From UBA7672 sp035548775 (GTDB taxonomy: Bacteria; Pseudomonadota; Alphaproteobacteria; Caulobacterales; Hyphomonadaceae): DNA of 17,877 nucleotides. The DNA is taken from NCBI GenBank assembly GCA_035548775.1, contig DASZSI010000258.1, positions 1 through 17,877 of the forward strand, read 5' to 3'. Of this stretch, positions 14,125 to 17,877 are shown in pieces (position 1 is the first letter of the stretch; the number at the start of each line of letters is the position of its first letter). The position numbers were made by a program, and so were the translations under genes. The notes below the pieces were generated by a model. That model searched no databases. It was not told the origin of the DNA and saw nothing but the letters and a program-made list of their open reading frames with translations.

Positions 14125-14697
14125 GTGAGCGAAATCCGCACCCGCTTCGCCACTTTCGTGCTGATTGCGCAGATTTGCGGCGCCGCGCTGCTGGCGGCTC
14201 CGACTGCGTCGGCGCAGGCGCTGACGCCCGGCAGTTTCAAAGCCTACGCTGCGGATGCGACCGAAGCACGGGTATCGAACTTTTCGGGCCTTCCTGTGCC
14301 GCGCTATTCGAGCCTGCGGTTCGACAAGGTGAACGGCCGCGCCGGCCCCAGCCGGGACTATCCGGTCGAATGGACCTATGAGCGCGCGGGCCTTCCGGTC
14401 GTGATTGTCCGCGAAAGCGAGGATTGGCGCAAAATCCGCGATCCGATGGGCGATGAGGTCTGGGTTAGCAAGAACCAGCTTGCCGGCGAGCGCACCGTCA
14501 TGACCACTGACACCGGCGCAATCCGGCGCTCTCCCCAGTCCAGCGGCGCGATGGTGGCGCGTTATGCGCCGGGCGCGGTGCTCGCTCTTGGCGACTGCGC
14601 CGGGGCCTGGTGCCGGGTCGAGGCGGAAGGCCGCAAAGGCTGGGCCCTGAAGTCGGAACTATGGGGCGCCGAAGCCCTGCCGGCGGCGCATCGCTAG
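14125..14697 (+). CDS. Exported protein with two SH3_4-type domains
   Basis: 190 residues from a GTG start (14125) preceded by GGGGA about 10 nt upstream. The open frame continues upstream, but only this start gives the clear signal peptide (residues 1-30, cut near ASA-Q). Residues about 62-120 match the SH3_4 (DUF1058) domain of alphaproteobacteria: RFDKVNGRAGPSRDYPVEW, RAGLPVVIVRESEDWRKIRD, VWVSKNQLAGERTV. Residues 124-185 look like a second, degenerate repeat with Cys158 and Cys163, which could form a disulfide. The role is probably in the periplasm or at the wall. It lies 90 nt upstream of fabA on the same strand, but a function in lipid synthesis is not implied by that alone. Confidence 0.88.
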   Translation: MSEIRTRFATFVLIAQICGAALLAAPTASAQALTPGSFKAYAADATEARVSNFSGLPVPRYSSLRFDKVNGRAGPSRDYPVEWTYERAGLPVVIVRESEDWRKIRDPMGDEVWVSKNQLAGERTVMTTDTGAIRRSPQSSGAMVARYAPGAVLALGDCAGAWCRVEAEGRKGWALKSELWGAEALPAAHR

Positions 14698-14763
14698 CGC
14701 AGCAATTCTACATTACAGCCGCTGCGGCAGCTTGGCTTGAGCGGCAGGCCGCCTACGTGCTAA

Positions 14764-14781
14764 CCGGCGCGCTTGCCGGAG
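14764..14781 (+). promoter_or_regulatory. Hairpin overlapping the fabA ribosome site
   Basis: CCGGC (14764-14768) pairs with GCCGG (14775-14779). The GGAG ribosome site of fabA is at 14778-14781, so its first two bases are in the stem. This may limit fabA translation. A 5-bp stem can arise by chance in this GC-rich DNA. Confidence 0.35.
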
Positions 14782-14787
14782 TGGTTA

Positions 14788-15330
14788 ATGACGACCGAAG
14801 CACGTTCCCCGCACGACTTCCACAAGCCGCAGAGTTCGTATTCCTACGAGGACCTGCTGAAGAGTGGCCAAGGCGAACTGTTCGGTCCGGGCAACGCCCA
14901 GCTGCCGACGCCGCCCATGCTGATGCTGGACCGTATCAACGAAATCACCCTCGACGGCGGCTCGCACAAGCGTGGGCATATCGTCGCGGAACTTGATATC
15001 CGGCCTGACCTCTGGTTCTTCAAATGCCACTTCCCGGGGGATCCCGTGATGCCCGGATGCCTGGGACTCGACGCCATGTGGCAACTGGTCGGTTTCTGGC
15101 TCGGCTGGTCCGGATCGCCCGGAAAAGGCCGCGCTATCGGTGTGGGTGAATGCAATTTTACCGGCCAGGTGAGGCCAACCAGCAAGCTAGTGCGGTATGA
15201 AATCGACATCCGCCGGGCGATTCGTGGGCGCCTGGTTATGGGGATCGCCGACGGAACCGTGTTGCTGGACGGCGAAAAAATCTATCAGGCGAAAGACCTG
15301 AAAGTTGGTTTGTTCCGCCCGGAAGCGTAA
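14788..15330 (+). CDS. fabA: 3-hydroxydecanoyl-ACP dehydratase/isomerase
   Basis: 180 residues (E. coli FabA is 172). It dehydrates 3-hydroxyacyl-ACP and, at the ten-carbon stage, isomerises trans-2 to cis-3-decenoyl-ACP, which starts unsaturated fatty acid synthesis. The active-site pair is His81 in KCHFPGD and Asp95 in PGCLGLDAMWQL, 14 residues apart as in E. coli. GVGECNFTGQVRP is also family-typical. It is a cytosolic homodimer. The ATG at 14788 has GGAG 6 nt upstream; five further in-frame codons upstream look unnecessary. It is followed 40 nt later by fabB, the partner elongation enzyme, a standard operon pair. Confidence 0.97.
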   Translation: MTTEARSPHDFHKPQSSYSYEDLLKSGQGELFGPGNAQLPTPPMLMLDRINEITLDGGSHKRGHIVAELDIRPDLWFFKCHFPGDPVMPGCLGLDAMWQLVGFWLGWSGSPGKGRAIGVGECNFTGQVRPTSKLVRYEIDIRRAIRGRLVMGIADGTVLLDGEKIYQAKDLKVGLFRPEA

Positions 15331-15370
15331 GCTTCACAACGGCGGCGACGCTCATCAGGGAGTTCCCAAT

Positions 15371-16618
15371 ATGGCCATTCCCGAAGTCCGGAGGCCTGAT
15401 CTGCGCAGGGTAGTGATCACCGGGATGGGGATCGTCTCCTCCATTGGCGACACCATCAAGGAAGTCACCGACAGCCTGAAAGCGGGCTCGTCGGGTATCT
15501 CCTTCATGCAGGAATATGCCGACAAGGGATTCAGGTCGCAGGTCGCAGGAAAGCCGAAGGCCAACCCGGCCGACCATGTCGACAAGCGCGCGATGCGCTT
15601 CATGGGCGACGGCGCCGGCTTCTGCCACATGGCGATGACGCAGGCCATCGCGGATGCCGGCCTCACCGAAGCCGACATTTCCAATCCCCGCACCGGCCTG
15701 ATCGTCGGCACCGGCGGCCCGTCGACTCGCGCCATCGTCGCGGCTGCAGACGCAACCCGCGAGAAGGGCACGCGCCGGATCGGACCGTTTGCCGTGCCGA
15801 AGGCGATGTCGTCGACGGCATCGGCGACCCTCTCCACGCTCTTCAAGATTCTTGGCGTCAATTATTCGATCTCGTCCGCCTGCACGACCTCCCTGCACTG
15901 CACCGGCGCTGCCGCCGAGCAGATCCAGTGGGGCAAGCAGGATGTAATGTTCGCCGGCGGAGGCGAGGAGCTCGACTGGACCCTTTCCGCCCTATTCGAC
16001 GGCATGGGCGCGATGTCGTCCAAGTACAACAACGATCCGACCCGCGCCTCACGCGCCTTCGATGCAGACCGCGATGGCTTTGTCATCGCCGGCGGCGCTG
16101 GAATGGTGGTGCTGGAGGAGTATGAGCGCGCCAAGGCGCGCGGCGCCACGATCTACGGCGAAATCGTCGGCTATGGCGCGACTTCGGACGGCTTCGATAT
16201 GGTCGCCCCATCCGGTGAAGGCGCAGCGCGGGCCATGAAGCTGGCGCTGGAACAGGCCGGCGCGGCCCCTGACTATCTGAACCCGCACGCCACCTCGACG
16301 CCGGTCGGCGATGTGAAGGAACTCGAAGCGGTGCGCTCGGTGTTCGGCCAGCAGGCCGCGGACCAGCCGATGATCTCGGCCACCAAGTCGATGACCGGCC
16401 ACTCGCTGGGCGGGGCCGGGGTGCAGGAGCTGATCTACTCCCTCATCATGATGAAGGAGCGCTTCGTTGCGCCGTCGATCAACATCGAGAATCTCGACCC
16501 GCTGGCATATGGCGTGAACATCATCCGCGAGGCGCGCGACGCCGTCATCAAGATGGTGATGTCGAATTCGTTCGGCTTCGGCGGCACCAACGGATCGATC
16601 ATGGTGGCGAAGGTCTAG
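15371..16618 (+). CDS. fabB: 3-oxoacyl-ACP synthase I
   Basis: 415 residues. It condenses malonyl-ACP with the growing chain and is needed to elongate cis-3-decenoyl-ACP made by FabA. The catalytic triad of the decarboxylating condensing enzyme is complete: Cys171 in SSACTTSLHC, His306 in NPHATSTPVGD and His344 in SMTGHSLGG, with Lys339 nearby. One change is notable: HAT replaces the HGT common at the first histidine. FGFGGTNGS closes the thiolase fold. It is cytosolic. The start at 15371 is chosen because GGGAG lies about 9 nt before the ATG, and the 22 upstream in-frame residues overlap fabA. Probably co-transcribed with fabA. Confidence 0.97.
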   Translation: MAIPEVRRPDLRRVVITGMGIVSSIGDTIKEVTDSLKAGSSGISFMQEYADKGFRSQVAGKPKANPADHVDKRAMRFMGDGAGFCHMAMTQAIADAGLTEADISNPRTGLIVGTGGPSTRAIVAAADATREKGTRRIGPFAVPKAMSSTASATLSTLFKILGVNYSISSACTTSLHCTGAAAEQIQWGKQDVMFAGGGEELDWTLSALFDGMGAMSSKYNNDPTRASRAFDADRDGFVIAGGAGMVVLEEYERAKARGATIYGEIVGYGATSDGFDMVAPSGEGAARAMKLALEQAGAAPDYLNPHATSTPVGDVKELEAVRSVFGQQAADQPMISATKSMTGHSLGGAGVQELIYSLIMMKERFVAPSINIENLDPLAYGVNIIREARDAVIKMVMSNSFGFGGTNGSIMVAKV

Positions 16619-16630
16619 CGCCTTCGCCGC

Positions 16631-16665
16631 TCCGGTTCCCTGCTGAATCCGGAACTCTTCCTTCC
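16631..16665 (+). terminator. Possible terminator after fabB
   Basis: TCCGGTTC (16631-16638) pairs with GAA and CCGGA (16645-16653) with one bulged T, followed by a pyrimidine run CTCTTCCTTCCC. The stem is decent but the tail is C-rich, so efficiency is uncertain. Confidence 0.4.
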
Positions 16666-16738
16666 CGCTCGCATTCCGTTTGCGAAGCCATGAGCGCGAT
16701 AGGCGCCAAGGCTGCAATGCGCAATCGAGGAGGCCTCC

Positions 16739-17044
16739 ATGCCGCGCGGCAACAAGTCCAAATACACAGCAAAGCAGGACCGCAAAGCCCAACACATCGA
16801 GGAAGGCTACGAGAAGCGCGGCGTCGGCAAGAAGGAAGCCGAGCGGCGCGCCTGGGCGACGGTCAACAAGGACGACGCCGGCGGCAAGAAGCCCGGCGGG
16901 TCAGGCCGTGGCAAGCGCACCGGACGCCCGGCCGCCCACAAGGGCGGCCGCCTGGGCGGCAAGGCATCGGCATCACGATCCGCCGCCGCTCGCTCCCGTT
17001 CCGCCAAGAAGGCCGCAGCCACCCGCAAGCGCCGCGGCCACTAG
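16739..17044 (+). CDS. Small basic protein with histone H1-like tail
   Basis: 101 residues. The N-terminal 45 (MPRGNKSKYTAKQDRKAQHI, then GVGKKEAERRAWATVNK) are a conserved block found in many alphaproteobacteria and often annotated 'plasmid stabilization protein'; I do not know experimental support for that name. Residues about 46-101 are Lys/Arg/Ala/Gly-rich and low in complexity, like bacterial histone H1-like or AlgP-type tails, so nucleic acid binding is a reasonable inference. A strong ribosome site, GAGGAGG (16727-16733), sits 5 nt before the ATG, suggesting high expression. The stop lies 3 nt from the stop of the convergent M61 gene. Confidence 0.85.
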   Translation: MPRGNKSKYTAKQDRKAQHIEEGYEKRGVGKKEAERRAWATVNKDDAGGKKPGGSGRGKRTGRPAAHKGGRLGGKASASRSAAARSRSAKKAAATRKRRGH

Positions 17045-17047
17045 ACC

Positions 17048-17877
17048 CTATTTGGCGGCGATAATCGCGCCCAACCGATCGTCGACACCGGTGATACGAT
17101 CCAGTTTCGGATAGCGAAGGCCGCCGCGGTAATCGAGCTGGACCGTGCGATAGTGGCCGCCGGCCGTCACCAGAAACTCGATCGGCTTTCCCGCCGACTT
17201 CGCATCGGTAATCGCCCGCTTCAGCGCGTCGGATTCATAAGCTTCGCCGTTCACCGCGACGATCTTCGTGCCGTTGGTAAGTCCCTGATTGAACGCCGGG
17301 CTATCCCAGAGCACCTCGGTGATGGCGCCGCCCTCGCCTATCGTCAGCCCGATCGAGAACAATAGGTTGGTCGCCTTGCGCTCGGCCTCCAAAGCTTTGA
17401 AATAGGGTCCCTCCTCCTCGACATAAGTCAGGCGATAGCCGCCGCGTGTGAAGCCATCGAGCGGGGCATGTGGCGTAACCTGGTCGACGCGCGCATGAAG
17501 GAAGCCCGCCCAGTCATAGGGCTGCACGGTGTTCAGCGCCTTCACTACATCATCGAATGTGTAGGTGACCGGCGCCCAGTCGCCATCGTGTTGGCCGAAG
17601 AACAGCTTGGCGAAATCGTCGAGGGACTTCTTGCCGCCAGACTTCTCGCGGATCAGCGTGTCGGCATCGAGCCAGATCAGCTGGCCTTCCTGGTAATAGT
17701 CTTCCTCGCGCGACCAGGACCGCCAGGCTTGCGGCGCGCGGTTAATGCTGACCGGGTCGTTGGTGGTGTCGATCAGTGGCTTCCAGTTTCGACCCGCACG
17801 CATGTCGTAGGTGGCGAGCGTCAGCGCAAAGGAATCGAGCGCTTCCTCTTTCGTGAACAGGCCTGAGCGCGCGGCAA
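17048..17877 (-). CDS. M61 family aminopeptidase with PDZ domain, C-terminal part
   Basis: The window holds the last 275 residues; the start and the zinc site (HExxH) lie beyond the right edge. The frame is open to the window end, beginning AARSGLFTKEEALDSFALTLATYD. Family-typical features are WRSWSREEDYYQEGQLIWLDADTLIRE followed by SLDDFAKLFFG and YTFDDVVKALN. A PDZ domain follows at about 172-260 of the visible part (IGLTIGEGGAITEV, GTKIVAVNGE). M61 enzymes are glycyl or broad aminopeptidases, often periplasmic. Localisation and catalytic integrity cannot be judged here. It ends 3 nt from the stop of the convergent basic-protein gene. Confidence 0.92.
   Translation of the reverse strand, partial: AARSGLFTKEEALDSFALTLATYDMRAGRNWKPLIDTTNDPVSINRAPQAWRSWSREEDYYQEGQLIWLDADTLIREKSGGKKSLDDFAKLFFGQHDGDWAPVTYTFDDVVKALNTVQPYDWAGFLHARVDQVTPHAPLDGFTRGGYRLTYVEEEGPYFKALEAERKATNLLFSIGLTIGEGGAITEVLWDSPAFNQGLTNGTKIVAVNGEAYESDALKRAITDAKSAGKPIEFLVTAGGHYRTVQLDYRGGLRYPKLDRITGVDDRLGAIIAAK

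Noticed and set aside
16049..16795. Minus-strand open frame of 248 codons opposite fabB
   Set aside because: Shadow of fabB; Arg/His-rich and with no domain.
1..17877. Search for CRISPR arrays, tRNA or rRNA genes, transposases, integrases and toxin-antitoxin pairs
   Set aside because: Nothing recognisable was found by reading; the region looks like stable core chromosome. A tRNA or Rfam scan would be needed to exclude small RNAs.

Overview
The window is GC-rich, tightly packed bacterial chromosome with short intergenic gaps. I see no rRNA, tRNA, CRISPR, integrase, transposase or phage genes. The gene content points to an alphaproteobacterium, most likely of the Caulobacterales/Hyphomonadaceae type. 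Evidence is the CC0125/CC1285-type lipoprotein start at the left edge, adjacent fabA and fabB, SH3_4-type exported proteins, and a short basic protein with the MPRGNKSKYTAKQ start common in that class. The taxonomic call is an inference.

Left part (1-4900): a partial lipoprotein and an NAD(P)-dependent aldehyde dehydrogenase on the minus strand; a small membrane-anchored ORF on the plus strand ending in a strong two-way terminator; an exported VOC/glyoxalase-fold protein and a lipocalin-like unknown protein on minus; then a GFA/CENP-V-type zinc protein and an exported helical protein with a beta-rich C-terminal domain on plus.

Middle (5000-9720): coaBC (TTG start), a Dabb-family small protein and dut form a plus-strand group for CoA synthesis and dUTP removal. 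It converges on a PIF1/RecD-like helicase, and the two stop codons share the palindrome CTAG. The helicase is divergent from a MoeB/ThiF-type adenylyltransferase across a 75-nt gap with three 15-bp tandem repeats. The adenylyltransferase in turn converges, with overlapping stops, on a DUF1330 protein.

Right part (9700-17877): a minus-strand envelope-related run holds a lipoprotein (coupled by TAATG to DUF1330), an exported SH3 protein with a Pro-rich tail, an unusual 589-residue signal peptidase I, and a D-2-hydroxyacid dehydrogenase. A second exported SH3 protein, fabA, fabB and a histone-tail-like basic protein follow on plus. The basic protein converges on an M61 aminopeptidase with a PDZ domain that runs off the window.

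The most unusual item is the signal peptidase. A complete type I signal peptidase catalytic domain sits at the C-terminus, behind about 325 residues comprising a two-helix membrane hairpin and a large predicted cytosolic domain that looks TIR/Rossmann-like. Predicted topology is self-consistent and suggests a membrane protease joined to a cytosolic sensing or enzymatic domain. Most other genes are ordinary housekeeping or envelope genes.
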